Made by a program: the position numbers and the translations under genes. DNA of 64,000 nucleotides from Bacillota bacterium (GTDB taxonomy: Bacteria; Bacillota; Bacilli; Paenibacillales; NBRC-103111), in contig JAEWGW010000019.1 of assembly GCA_023388055.1 (NCBI GenBank), positions 1 to 64,000 of the forward strand, in the 5' to 3' direction. The notes under the pieces are model-generated. The model had not been told where the DNA came from. It saw nothing but the letters and a program-made list of their open reading frames with translations, and made no database searches. Of this stretch, positions 43,830 to 52,181 are shown one piece after another. Positions within the stretch are counted from its first letter, which is position 1, and each line of letters starts with the position of its first letter.

Positions 43830-44177
43830 ATGGAAGACTGTATTTTTTGCAAAATTGTAAAGGGGGACATCCCCTCCAAAAAGGCATTCGAAAATGAGCA
43901 TGTGCTGGCTTTCCACGATATTAATCCCGGGGCGCCGGTTCATGTGCTGCTGATCCCCAAGAAGCATATTCCGACCATGAATGATGTGACAGCTGAGGAT
44001 TTGCCGATCATCGGGGAGATCCACGCCGCGGCCCAGCAGATCGCCCAAGAAACCGGCATTGCCCAAAGCGGCTACCGCCTCTCCAACAACTGCAACAAGG
44101 ACGGCGGGCAAGAGGTTTTCCACCTTCATTACCACCTGATGGGCGGCGGCAAATTAGGCCCGCTGTTTGCCAAGTAG
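43830..44177 (+). CDS. HIT family protein (histidine triad)
   Basis: HIT proteins hydrolyse nucleoside phosphoramidates and related nucleotides. The 115-residue product has the zinc-like CIFCKIVKGDIPS start, the conserved FHDINPGAPVHVLLIPKKHI, and the triad HLHYHLMGG (about residues 98-106). It belongs to the Hint branch (HINT1/HinT-like). The start follows GGAGGTAG. Confidence 0.93.
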   Translation: MEDCIFCKIVKGDIPSKKAFENEHVLAFHDINPGAPVHVLLIPKKHIPTMNDVTAEDLPIIGEIHAAAQQIAQETGIAQSGYRLSNNCNKDGGQEVFHLHYHLMGGGKLGPLFAK

Positions 44178-44223
44178 AAGGAATCAGCAAGAGAGCATTT
44201 TATACAAAAGGCTTGGTGGAAGT

Positions 44224-45567
44224 ATGCCCAGAGTTGGTATGAGAATTTTCAAAACCTTTGTTTCCGTATTCCTGTGTCTGTGCTTGAATCTGCTGATGTG
44301 GGACGACGGCATTCCCTTTTATTCAGCGATTGCGGCTATATTATGTATGCAGACCGACGCATCGAACAGTATGAAGGCAGCGGTAAACCGGACGGTAGGC
44401 ACCTTTATCGGCGGGATCTTCGGGATGATTGTGCTGGTTCTCCTGCGCGATGTCATCCCGCAAGATCTGTACGGGTACCGGTTCTGGGAGTATCTGATCG
44501 TTTCCCTGTGTGTGATACCGCTGATCCGGGCGACCGTCATCGTGCAGAAACCGGCTGCCGCTTATATTACCTGTGTCGTATTTTTAAGCATTACGATCTC
44601 CCATGGCACCGATGCAAACCCGTATTTTTTTGCCTTAAACCGGATTCTGGACACCCTTCTGGGCATCTTCGTGTCCTTGGGCGTAAATGGGCTGCATCTT
44701 CCCCGCAGACGCAACCGGAAGCTGCTGATGCTTGCAGCCATGGAGGATGCCGTCCTTCACGAAAAGACTATCACGGGATATACCCGGTTCAAGCTCAATG
44801 AAATGCTCCGCCACGGAGCGCTGATTACGGTGCTGACCGAGGAGGCTCCGGCAGTATTTGCTTCCCGCCAGATTGGCGTGGAGTGGGTGCTGCCTGTTGC
44901 CGCGATGCGGGGCGCCGTTTTGTATGATGTAAAGACGGGCCGGTACACCTCATGCTCGTTTCTGGAGGATGCGGCAGTAGACCGCATCACCGGCATACTT
45001 GCGGCACAAGGAACGGAATGCTTTATCTTTTGTGTGATCCACCATAACCTGCATATTTACTACAAGAATCTGGACCATCCTGCCATGCTTGCCCATTACG
45101 AAGTGATGAACCGTCTGCCCGGACAGCATTATATCTGCGGAACGCCGCCACCCGGAGTACCCGTATTGGCCATTAAGGCTTTTGGAGGGGACGGAACGGC
45201 TGACGCCATGCGGGCGGATTTGGCGGAGCTGGTGGCGGGCGGTCAAATCCGGGTGTATGCTTCAGAGGCGGGAGAGACCGCCTGTATGGAGGTATATAGC
45301 GGCGCGCCATTGGCGGAACTGAGAACCGGGGAGCTGCAGGCCATGTATGCTGCGGAGTCTGTCGCTTTTTTCGGCTCCAAGGAGGAGGATCTCTCTTGGG
45401 CGGAGTGCGCGGCGGCTGTTTATGCTGTGGGGCAAGCGGAGGAAGGCTTCCGGAGGAGAGCGGATGCCGTATTGGAGAACCCGGGAGGCAACGCGGTGGC
45501 CCGGACCATGGGCAGGCTTTTTCATGCCCGCCGGCCGCTTTCGAACCGGAAGCCGGCTGAGCAGTAG
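44224..45567 (+). CDS. FUSC-type membrane domain fused to degenerate Cof-like HAD domain
   Basis: The 447-residue protein has an N-terminal aromatic-acid-exporter/FUSC-like domain (about residues 5-155: four to five hydrophobic segments, AAILCMQTDASNSMKAAVNR, then GTFIGGIFG). The C-terminal part (about 190-440) follows a Cof-type HAD phosphatase: a cap starting MRGAVLYDVKTGRY, then QIRVYASEAGETACMEVYSG and AFFGSKEEDLSWAECAAAVY, where active enzymes have GDxxND. The nucleophile DxD motif is missing, and GD is changed to GS, so the HAD part is probably inactive and may be regulatory. ATG 44224 is preferred over 44167, which overlaps the HIT end; its ribosome site GGTGGAAG is weak. Confidence 0.75.
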   Translation: MPRVGMRIFKTFVSVFLCLCLNLLMWDDGIPFYSAIAAILCMQTDASNSMKAAVNRTVGTFIGGIFGMIVLVLLRDVIPQDLYGYRFWEYLIVSLCVIPLIRATVIVQKPAAAYITCVVFLSITISHGTDANPYFFALNRILDTLLGIFVSLGVNGLHLPRRRNRKLLMLAAMEDAVLHEKTITGYTRFKLNEMLRHGALITVLTEEAPAVFASRQIGVEWVLPVAAMRGAVLYDVKTGRYTSCSFLEDAAVDRITGILAAQGTECFIFCVIHHNLHIYYKNLDHPAMLAHYEVMNRLPGQHYICGTPPPGVPVLAIKAFGGDGTADAMRADLAELVAGGQIRVYASEAGETACMEVYSGAPLAELRTGELQAMYAAESVAFFGSKEEDLSWAECAAAVYAVGQAEEGFRRRADAVLENPGGNAVARTMGRLFHARRPLSNRKPAEQ

Positions 45568-45620
45568 ATGAACGGGTCCGCTGTGCCATAGCGGCTCTCT
45601 TGTGGAAAAGGGTGCGACGA

Positions 45621-46514
45621 ATGAACAAAAGCAAGGTTTACTTTTTTTTGGTTTTTGCCAATCTGTTTTGGGCGGGGAATTATATATTCGGCAAGCTGGT
45701 GGGAGAAGAGCTGTCCCCCGTGCAGCTGACATTTTCCCGCTGGACAATCGCAATTTTGCTTCTTTTTCCTATTGCGCAATGGGTTGAACGGCCCAATTGG
45801 AAAACGGTATGGAAGCACTGGCCCCTTCTGCTGGTTATGGGACTGCTTGGAGTCATCGGCTACAATCTGCTTCTTTACCAGGCGCTGCGCTATACCACAT
45901 CCCTGAATGCTTCGCTGGTCAACGCCATGAACCCGGCCTTCATTGTATGCTGCTCCGCCCTGTTTCTGAAAGAACGGTTCTCGCCTTCAGCCGTATTGGG
46001 CCTTTTGGTTTCACTGACAGGCGTGCTGCTGGTTCTGACCCGCGGGCAGCTGGGTTTCATTTTTCACACCGCCTACAATAAAGGCGATTTAATTATGCTG
46101 GCAGCCATATCGGTTTGGACCACGTATTCCTTATTGGGCCGCCGCGCCAAAAGTATCCCCCCGATTTCCGCAATTGCGGTATCGGCGTTGTTGGGGCTTA
46201 TTGTCCTGCTGCCGTTTTTTCTGCTTTCGGGCAGCCCGTTTCCCCTTAGCGGCAGAGCGGTTGCCGGCGTGCTGTATATCAGTGTATTTCCCTCTGTGGC
46301 ATCGTTTATTTTCTGGAATGCGGGGATACGCGAGATTGGAGCCAGCCGCTCCGGGATTTATTTGAATCTGATTACGGTTTTTACTGCCGTGCTGAGTCTG
46401 CTTATGGGCAAGGGGATTGAGCCTTCCCAGATCATTGGCGGCGTGCTGGTTTTTGCGGGGGTTTATTTGACCTCGGCCGGGGGACAATCCCGCAAACAGC
46501 TCCCTCAGCCTTGA
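45621..46514 (+). CDS. EamA/DMT family transporter
   Basis: The 297-residue protein has ten hydrophobic segments arranged as two EamA repeats: FFLVFANLFWAGNYIFGKL at the start, and SVWTTYSLLGRRAK in the second half. Drug/metabolite transporters export or import amino acids, sugars or other small molecules; the substrate cannot be deduced. ATG 45621 is chosen over 45600, because GGAAAAGGG precedes it and the hydrophobic helix begins there. No riboswitch precedes this copy, unlike the EamA gene at 50724. Confidence 0.88.
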   Translation: MNKSKVYFFLVFANLFWAGNYIFGKLVGEELSPVQLTFSRWTIAILLLFPIAQWVERPNWKTVWKHWPLLLVMGLLGVIGYNLLLYQALRYTTSLNASLVNAMNPAFIVCCSALFLKERFSPSAVLGLLVSLTGVLLVLTRGQLGFIFHTAYNKGDLIMLAAISVWTTYSLLGRRAKSIPPISAIAVSALLGLIVLLPFFLLSGSPFPLSGRAVAGVLYISVFPSVASFIFWNAGIREIGASRSGIYLNLITVFTAVLSLLMGKGIEPSQIIGGVLVFAGVYLTSAGGQSRKQLPQP

Positions 46515-46596
46515 TCCGGGAATAGGAAAATCACGAACAACAGGATCCCTTGTGTATGTCTGTGCCAATCCGGTGCTATATATGTAGGATGACGGG

Positions 46597-46626
46597 TTGA
46601 CACACCCTTTCTCTTTACCCTATAAT
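46597..46626 (+). promoter_or_regulatory. Sigma-A promoter of rpsU
   Basis: TTGACA (46597-46602), 18 bases, TATAAT (46621-46626): both boxes are perfect. It lies 58 bases before the rpsU start, as suits a highly expressed ribosomal gene. Confidence 0.85.
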
Positions 46627-46683
46627 GTAGTTTGATAACCGTCTGTTTTTTGGACACGGTCTGTTCGGAGGGAGGGAAATCTG

Positions 46684-46857
46684 GTGTCAGAAACTCGAGT
46701 ACGTAAGAATGAAACAATCGATGCAGCACTTCGCCGCTTTAAGAAATCCATCGCGAAGGATGGTGTGTTGGCGGAGGTTAAAAAGCGCAAGCACTATGAG
46801 AAGCCTAGCGTTAAACGGAAGTTGAAATCCGAGGCTGCTCGCAAGCGGAAGTTCTAG
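46684..46857 (+). CDS. rpsU: 30S ribosomal protein S21
   Basis: A 57-residue frame starting at GTG 46684 reads VSETRVRKNETIDAALRRFK and ends in the Lys/Arg-rich tail SVKRKLKSEAARKRKF, which is S21. GGAGGGAGGG precedes the GTG. It is 15 bases ahead of the yqeY-like gene, the standard rpsU-yqeY pair of Bacillus. Confidence 0.97.
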   Translation: MSETRVRKNETIDAALRRFKKSIAKDGVLAEVKKRKHYEKPSVKRKLKSEAARKRKF

Positions 46858-46872
46858 GAGGAGCCTAAACTC

Positions 46873-47316
46873 ATGACCTTAAACGACCGATTGAACGAAG
46901 ATATGAAGCAGGCGATGAGGAGCCAGGATAAGTTCAGGCTTTCCGTGATCCGGATGGTTCGTTCGTCGATCAAGAATATAGAAATCGATCAACGAAAGAC
47001 TTTGGATGACCAAGGTGTCCTTGACGTACTGAATCGTGAAATCAAGCAGCGTAGAGATTCCCTCCAGGAATTCGAAAAAGCAGGCCGGCAGGATTTGGTT
47101 GACCAGTTAAAGCAAGAGCTGGATATCCTCTCCGCATACATGCCCAAGCAATTGAGTGAAGATGAAGTCAAAGTGATTGTACAACAGACCATCCAAGAAG
47201 TCGGTGCTTCCTCAAAAGCAGATATGGGTAAGGTTATGGGCGCATTAATGCCTAAAGTGAAAGGGTTGGCCGACGGCAAGCTCGTCAATCAGATCGTTTC
47301 GCAGCTACTGGCTTAA
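46873..47316 (+). CDS. yqeY: GatB/YqeY domain protein
   Basis: The 147-residue helical protein is the stand-alone form of the tRNA-binding C-terminal domain of GatB. It begins MTLNDRLNEDMKQAMRSQDK and includes AYMPKQLSEDEVKVIV and the conserved DMGKVMGALMPKVKG (about residues 118-132). The role of free YqeY is not established. It is cotranscribed with rpsU behind AGGAGGAG and followed by a terminator. Confidence 0.95.
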   Translation: MTLNDRLNEDMKQAMRSQDKFRLSVIRMVRSSIKNIEIDQRKTLDDQGVLDVLNREIKQRRDSLQEFEKAGRQDLVDQLKQELDILSAYMPKQLSEDEVKVIVQQTIQEVGASSKADMGKVMGALMPKVKGLADGKLVNQIVSQLLA

Positions 47317-47338
47317 GAAGCCGTTGCCTCTTTTCAAT

Positions 47339-47379
47339 AAACACTCCGGATCTCGGGTAACCGAGCCGGGGTGTTTTTT
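47339..47379 (+). terminator. Terminator of rpsU-yqeY
   Basis: ACACTCCGG with inner CTCGG/CCGAG pairs with CCGGGGTGT and runs into T6. It separates this operon from the sigma-W unit. Confidence 0.88.
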
Positions 47380-47403
47380 GTTATGCGCCCGCTGCGAATT
47401 TTT

Positions 47404-47430
47404 TGAAACGCTTTCCATATTTTTTCGTAT
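47404..47430 (+). promoter_or_regulatory. Sigma-W-type ECF promoter of nfeD-floA
   Basis: TGAAAC (47404-47409), exactly 16 bases, CGTAT (47426-47430). This is the sigma-W consensus TGAAAC-N16-CGTA. The Bacillus orthologues yqeZ-yqfA-yqfB are sigma-W controlled, so the match is expected and indicates a cell-envelope stress regulon. Confidence 0.85.
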
Positions 47431-47461
47431 TCATGGTAAGCTATAAAGAGGAAAGGGGTTG

Positions 47462-48832
47462 GTGAACACGAACATCCGGTTGAAGGTTTGGCTTATGGGG
47501 TTATTGGCGGTGCTGATGCTAATCCCGGCGGGGATAACTGCCGCAGGCGGCGCAAAGGCGGCCGGAGAGACCCAGAACGGCGCCAAGCTGGTGTATTACA
47601 TACCGGCTGAACGAACCATCGAAAGCGGGCTTCAGCGTTTCCTGCAGCGGGCCTATAAGGATGCGGAGGAGCATCAGGCCAGTTACATCATTCTTGATGT
47701 GAATACCCTGGGCGGCCGGGTGGATGCGGCTTTGGAGATCGGCGAGCTGATCAAAAACAGCAAGGTGCCGACAGCCGCCTTCGTCCGCGGCAAAGCATTC
47801 TCGGCGGGAAGCTACATCGCCTTAAACGCCAAACACATTTACATGGAGCCGGGAAGCACCATCGGTGCTGCAGCCGTTGTGGATGGGACGGGGGAGGAAC
47901 TGGACACCAATGCCAAAACGGTGGCAGCCTGGTCCAGCGCCATGCGCTCCGCGGCTGAGCAGAACGGTCGCAACCCTGCCATTGCCGAAGGAATGGTGAA
48001 CAAAAACCGGACCTTGGCCGTGCCGGAGCTCAACAAGGAGTTTCGTCAGGGGGAGCTGATATCCCTGACCTCCGAGGAAGCCCTGAAGGTAGGGTATGCA
48101 GAGGGGATCTCCGGCAGCCGGGAAGAGGTGCTGAAGGCACTGGGGCTGGAAGGCGCTCAAGTAGAGGTGTTCAATCCTTCCACTTCGGAAAATTTGGCAC
48201 GTTTTCTGCTTCATCCTGTTGTCACCACTGTCCTGTTTATCCTGGGGCTGGCGGGAATTGCCATTGAGCTGTTTGTACCGGGCTTCGGCATTCCGGGCTT
48301 CATTGGCGCAGCCAGCTTTGTACTGTACTTTTTCGGCCAATATGTGGCAGGTTTTGCGGGGGTGGAGGATGTGGTACTGTTTATCATCGGGATCATCCTG
48401 CTGGTGATCGAAATATTCGTCCCCGGCTTCGGGATATGGGCCATCATCGGCATCATCTGTCTGATGAGCGGAGTTATTATGGCTGCATATGACTCCTCGG
48501 ATGCGGCGCTCTCCTTGGGCATCGGCTTCATTCTGGCCATGGTGCTGGCGGGTTTCGTCATCTACGCCTTCCGGAAACGGGGAATCTGGAACAAGTTTAT
48601 CCTGAAGGATGAGCTGAAGACGGAGCTTGGGTATGTATCCCAGCCCGTGAAGGAATATCTCCTCGGTCAAACAGGCAAGGCTCTGACCCCGCTGCGGCCG
48701 GCAGGGACGGCCGTGTTTGACGGCGAACGGGTGGATGTGGTCACCGCCGGCGAGTTTATCCAGCAGGGCCAGCCGGTTACGGTGGTGCTGGTGGAGGGCG
48801 GCCGGATTGTGGTCAGCGGAAAAGAAGAGTAG
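47462..48832 (+). CDS. NfeD-type membrane serine protease (YqeZ)
   Basis: The 456-residue protein is a long-form NfeD: signal peptide (about residues 9-30), a ClpP/SppA-like serine protease domain with the nucleophile Ser in GKAFSAGSYIALNAKHIYMEP (about 109-129) and the Lys-containing VNKNRTLAVP region, four to five membrane helices (about 235-375), and a C-terminal OB fold ending VTVVLVEGGRIVVSG. It acts with flotillin at membrane domains. Start codons are TTG 47459 or GTG 47462; GTG has the better distance to AGGAAAGG. It is followed by floA in the sigma-W operon. Confidence 0.92.
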   Translation: MNTNIRLKVWLMGLLAVLMLIPAGITAAGGAKAAGETQNGAKLVYYIPAERTIESGLQRFLQRAYKDAEEHQASYIILDVNTLGGRVDAALEIGELIKNSKVPTAAFVRGKAFSAGSYIALNAKHIYMEPGSTIGAAAVVDGTGEELDTNAKTVAAWSSAMRSAAEQNGRNPAIAEGMVNKNRTLAVPELNKEFRQGELISLTSEEALKVGYAEGISGSREEVLKALGLEGAQVEVFNPSTSENLARFLLHPVVTTVLFILGLAGIAIELFVPGFGIPGFIGAASFVLYFFGQYVAGFAGVEDVVLFIIGIILLVIEIFVPGFGIWAIIGIICLMSGVIMAAYDSSDAALSLGIGFILAMVLAGFVIYAFRKRGIWNKFILKDELKTELGYVSQPVKEYLLGQTGKALTPLRPAGTAVFDGERVDVVTAGEFIQQGQPVTVVLVEGGRIVVSGKEE

Positions 48833-48903
48833 GGCCCCCGAATGAAAAAACGTTGTACAGAGCATTCTCAAAATACTGATACTATTTAGGAGGCTTTTTC
48901 CTT

Positions 48904-49896
48904 ATGGGTCTGGATCCAATGGTAATGAGTGTTGTGGTCATTGCACTGGCCATTATCGTGCTGTCTGTGTTTTTCAGCTTTTTCCCCTTTATGCTGTGGA
49001 TTTCGGCGCTGGCGTCCGGAGTCAAGGTTGGTATTTTTACCCTGGTCGCCATGCGTCTGCGTCGGGTTACCCCCAGCCGGATCGTCAATCCCCAGATCAA
49101 AGCCAACAAAGCGGGTCTGGGACTGAATATTAACCAGCTGGAAAGCCATTATTTGGCGGGCGGCAATGTGGACCGGGTGGTCAACGCCCTGATTGCGGCT
49201 CAGCGGGCCGACATTCCCTTGGGCTTCGAACGTGCGGCAGCCATTGATCTGGCAGGCCGGGACGTGCTCCAAGCGGTCCAGATGAGCGTAAATCCCCGGG
49301 TAATCGAAACCCCTATTGTAGCAGCCGTAGCGAAGGATGGTATTGAAGTCAAGGTAAAAGCACGGGTTACGGTGCGTGCCAATATCGACCGTCTGGTGGG
49401 CGGCGCCGGCGAAGAAACCATTATCGCCCGGGTTGGTGAAGGGATTGTAACGACTGTCGGCTCCTCCAATTCCCACAAGGACGTTCTGGAAAATCCCGAT
49501 ATGATCTCAAGAACCGTATTGGGCAAGGGTTTGGATGCAGGAACAGCCTTTGAAATTCTGTCCATCGATATTGCGGACGTGGATATCGGCAAGAATATCG
49601 GCGCCCAGCTGCAAACCGAGCAGGCGGAAGCAGATAAGCGGATCGCCCAGGCCAAGGCCGAGGAGCGCCGCGCCATGGCGGTGGCCCATGAGCAGGAGAT
49701 GCGGGCTAAGGTTGTGGAAATGCGGGCACGCGTGGTGGAATCCGAGTCCCAGGTGCCCCTGGCAATGGCGGATGCCCTCAAAACCGGCAAGCTTGGCGTT
49801 ATGGACTATATGAACCTGAAGAATCTGGACGCAGATACCCAAATGAGAAGCTCCATCGGCAAGGCCAATGACCCGGCCAAACCGGAGAAGGAATAA
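48904..49896 (+). CDS. floA: Flotillin-like protein FloA
   Basis: FloA scaffolds functional membrane microdomains in Bacillus. The 330-residue product has an N-terminal membrane hairpin (about residues 6-50), the SPFH/prohibitin-like core (about 60-230, TVRANIDRLVGGAGEETIIA, then RVGEGIV), and a C-terminal Ala/Glu-rich coiled coil (ADKRIAQAKAEERRAMAVAH). It is 71 bases after nfeD and shares its sigma-W promoter. Confidence 0.95.
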   Translation: MGLDPMVMSVVVIALAIIVLSVFFSFFPFMLWISALASGVKVGIFTLVAMRLRRVTPSRIVNPQIKANKAGLGLNINQLESHYLAGGNVDRVVNALIAAQRADIPLGFERAAAIDLAGRDVLQAVQMSVNPRVIETPIVAAVAKDGIEVKVKARVTVRANIDRLVGGAGEETIIARVGEGIVTTVGSSNSHKDVLENPDMISRTVLGKGLDAGTAFEILSIDIADVDIGKNIGAQLQTEQAEADKRIAQAKAEERRAMAVAHEQEMRAKVVEMRARVVESESQVPLAMADALKTGKLGVMDYMNLKNLDADTQMRSSIGKANDPAKPEKE

Positions 49897-49957
49897 AACG
49901 AAGTTTCTTGGGTGTACGGCGTACACTCAAATAAGGGTCAGGGAGTGAGGTGGGAGG

Positions 49958-50557
49958 ATGGATTTTCTGTCAACCCTGGCGGGGAATCTGCCGTTTTTGA
50001 TTGTGGTAATAGCGGGGCTTTTGTCCCTGTTAAAGAAGTTCAATACTCCGGCTGGCACCCAACAGAAGAAACCGGGGCAGCCTAGACAGGTAAACCGGAT
50101 GCCGACCTTCGGAGGCGGTCCCGGCGAGATGAAGAAGACTGTCCGCAAAGCGGCGCCTAATCCGTGGGAAGCGGATCATGAGCAGAAAAGGCGGCAGGAG
50201 GAGCTGGATCGCGAGCAGGAGGAATGGCGGCGGGAGGAGCGTGCAGAGGCTGAACGCGTAGCCCGGCGGGAGGAAGAGGATGCCTCACGAGGAGCCTTCG
50301 CGGCTTCGGGTGTGAGACAGGAGAAACCCGCTTCCAAACGCAGCAGTCCCTTCCAGTCCACAAATACAGGCCACAAAACGGGCTCCCGCATGATTCTCAC
50401 GTCCGATCCCGACGAGATCGGCGGCAGTGAAACGGCAGCTCATACCGCCGGCAGCTGGACGCCGGAGGGTGAGGATCTTGCCAAGGCGGTGGTGTGGTCG
50501 GAGATTCTGGGTGCGCCCAGGTCGAAGCGGCCCTATAGCAGCAAGCTGCGGCAATAG
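49958..50557 (+). CDS. Membrane-anchored coiled-coil protein (third gene of the sigma-W operon)
   Basis: The 199-residue product starts with one hydrophobic helix (LPFLIVVIAGLLSLL, about residues 11-25), then a Lys/Arg/Glu-rich coiled coil (about 70-110) and a disordered Ser/Gly region. The last 30 residues hold EDLAKAVVWSEILGAPRSKR, a compact tail that looks like a conserved peptide. It sits in the yqfB position after floA, but yqfB itself is shorter, and I do not claim orthology. It follows GGTGGGAGG. The role is unknown; membrane stress response is inferred only from the operon. Confidence 0.75.
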   Translation: MDFLSTLAGNLPFLIVVIAGLLSLLKKFNTPAGTQQKKPGQPRQVNRMPTFGGGPGEMKKTVRKAAPNPWEADHEQKRRQEELDREQEEWRREERAEAERVARREEEDASRGAFAASGVRQEKPASKRSSPFQSTNTGHKTGSRMILTSDPDEIGGSETAAHTAGSWTPEGEDLAKAVVWSEILGAPRSKRPYSSKLRQ

Positions 50558-50560
50558 CGA

Positions 50561-50597
50561 AAAGACCGGACATCCCCAAGAGGCTTGTCCGGTCTTT
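50561..50597 (+). terminator. Hairpin ending the nfeD-floA operon
   Basis: AAAGACCGGACA pairs perfectly with TGTCCGGTCTTT across a 13-base loop. The T run is short, so termination is probable but not certain. Confidence 0.75.
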
Positions 50598-50709
50598 AGC
50601 TGTGTGCGAATACCGCGGGACATCAGGTGCGAATCATTTCAACCTCGAAAAGAGATTTTGGAGGGCTATGCGGGTTGTTGTCGCCTGGTTTCTACGGAGG
50701 GAGTACTGT

Positions 50710-50751
50710 ACCGGATTGCCATCTTATACAGATGAGGCAATCCGGTTTTTA
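50710..50751 (+). terminator. Plus-strand terminator inside the end of the EamA gene
   Basis: ACCGGATTGCC (50710-50720) pairs perfectly with GGCAATCCGGT (50736-50746), then TTTTTATTTT. The T tract is only on the plus strand. No plus-strand gene is seen between 50598 and 50710. The stem contains the stop codon of the minus-strand EamA gene. Confidence 0.75.
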
Positions 50752-51704
50752 TTTTGCACCTTGGCCGGCAGCTCCAACTGGTTCCGCTGATTGGCAATGA
50801 TGAACAGCGTCACCCAAATCAGGATGAAGCCGATCAGCTGTGCGGGCGTAATCACCTGGCTGTAGACCACCCAGTTGATCAAAACACCGGTCATGGGGAA
50901 GCTGAGCTCGGCCAGAGTGGCGTAGGAGGCCTTGGTGGTTTCCAGGCCCTTGTAATACAGCAGCATACTGAGCAATCCGGGCAGCAGGGCCTGCAGGAGC
51001 AGATTCAGCGCCACCAGCGACCAGCCGCCGTAACCGTTGTTCAGCTGCCAGGGCTGCGCCTCAACCTGCGCGATGACAAACAGGAGGGGCAGTGCCATCA
51101 CGAAGCGCAGGGAGGTGACCGTTTCATATTGCAGCGTCCCCAGCAAATACCGGCCCATTACGGTGGAGCCTCCCCATAATGCGGCGGCGCCTAAAGCCAT
51201 CACGCTGCTCCAGCCGATGAAGGCACCGGTGTGTCCAAGAGGCAGCGTCCACCCGAAGGTAAGCAGGTAGGTGCCCAGCAGCGCTACCAGGAGCAGGAAT
51301 CCGAAGTTCCGCGGCAGGCGTTCCTTCAGAACAACCGCGGCTAGGCCAATGGCGAACAGCGGCTGCAGCTTCTGCAGCAGCAGCACCATGTTCAAGTCGC
51401 CGGAAACCAGAGCTTTGGTGAACAGAATGGTGGCTACCGCCGAACCGCCCCAGGATACTACCAGCAAGGCCCCTACATGCCGGAGCCGGATAGCCCGCAG
51501 CTCCGCACGCCGCTTCCATAGCACCGGTGCGGCCGCCAGGAACAATACGGCATGCTCCAGCAGCACAATCTGGGAGGAGGTCATGGATTTCAGCAGAATG
51601 ATCCGGAACAGCGGGTCCACGCCCCACAGCGCCGCTCCCACCAATACCAGCCAGAAGCCGCTGCGGAATGATTTGCCTGACAAAGATGCAAAAACAGTGC
51701 TCAT
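50724..51704 (-). CDS. EamA transporter under FMN riboswitch control (candidate riboflavin transporter)
   Basis: The 326-residue protein has ten hydrophobic segments in two EamA repeats: SGFWLVLVGAALWGVDPLFR at the start, with internal LQKLQPLFAIGLAAVVLKER. ATG 51704 follows AAGGAGC on the minus strand. An FMN riboswitch with its own terminator lies directly upstream on the same strand, so expression should fall when FMN is abundant. Transporters of the DMT family under FMN riboswitches (ImpX) have been predicted to import riboflavin, and RibN is a DMT riboflavin carrier. A flavin or flavin-precursor importer is therefore the best inference. It is not proven for this sequence. Confidence 0.88.
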   Translation of the reverse strand: MSTVFASLSGKSFRSGFWLVLVGAALWGVDPLFRIILLKSMTSSQIVLLEHAVLFLAAAPVLWKRRAELRAIRLRHVGALLVVSWGGSAVATILFTKALVSGDLNMVLLLQKLQPLFAIGLAAVVLKERLPRNFGFLLLVALLGTYLLTFGWTLPLGHTGAFIGWSSVMALGAAALWGGSTVMGRYLLGTLQYETVTSLRFVMALPLLFVIAQVEAQPWQLNNGYGGWSLVALNLLLQALLPGLLSMLLYYKGLETTKASYATLAELSFPMTGVLINWVVYSQVITPAQLIGFILIWVTLFIIANQRNQLELPAKVQNKNRIASSV

Positions 51705-51758
51705 TGTAAGCTCCTTTTCCAAAATCCAGGTAGGTGTGCCAAGCTGCGAAAAAAAGAT

Positions 51759-51799
51759 CAAAAAACCCCCGATTACCTGAGACAGGTCAAAAGGGGGTG
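51759..51799 (-). terminator. Expression-platform terminator of the FMN riboswitch
   Basis: On the minus strand ACCCCC with inner ACCTG/CAGGT pairs with GGGGGT and ends in TTTTTT, 55 bases before the EamA start. This is the expected intrinsic terminator between aptamer and gene. Confidence 0.8.
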
Positions 51800-51874
51800 G
51801 GTTGAACCGCGCATACGCCAAGAGTCCATCCCTAAAAAAAGGGCCGGCTCAAGCTTCGCCAAGCGTGTTTCTTT

Positions 51875-52022
51875 GATCCTCTTCCATCCGGACTTTACCG
51901 TCGGCTCTGGAATTGCACCAGATCAGTCCCGTGGTTCGTCTGCCGAACCGCCGGGAGTCGCGGGCTTGGGCTCGAAAGGAGCCTTTACCGCCGGTCAGGA
52001 ATTTCACCTCACCCCGAAGATC
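51875..52022 (-). promoter_or_regulatory. FMN riboswitch (RFN element)
   Basis: On the minus strand the conserved RFN blocks appear in order: CTTCGGGG, GGTGAAATTCCTGACCGG followed by CGGT, GCCCGCGAC, ACTGATCTGGTG, CAATTCCAGAGCCGACGGT, AAAGTCCGGATGGAAGA. The closing P1 stem is GATC...GATC. All core blocks of the FMN aptamer are present with variable arms of normal size. Confidence 0.97.
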
Positions 52023-52181
52023 TTGTATGTTGTTATTTTTTTCACAGCTCAAGCATACGCCGAAGCACCTTATTCTGTCCAGTGGTTTTTGCGGTTTTGG
52101 CCTTCATGGTTATGGCTTTTTTGGTGGCACCGCTTACATCTGATTTGTGGACAGGCCTACATTATAAATATTATTTAAATA

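Noticed and set aside
49958..50557. Naming the third sigma-W gene yqfB
   Set aside because: Only the position matches; size and sequence differ, so no symbol is given.
50600..50730. A purine riboswitch suggested by GGTTTCTAC
   Set aside because: The rest of the aptamer (P1, the UAUGG-type loops and the conserved P3 sequence) is not there, and no plus-strand gene follows.
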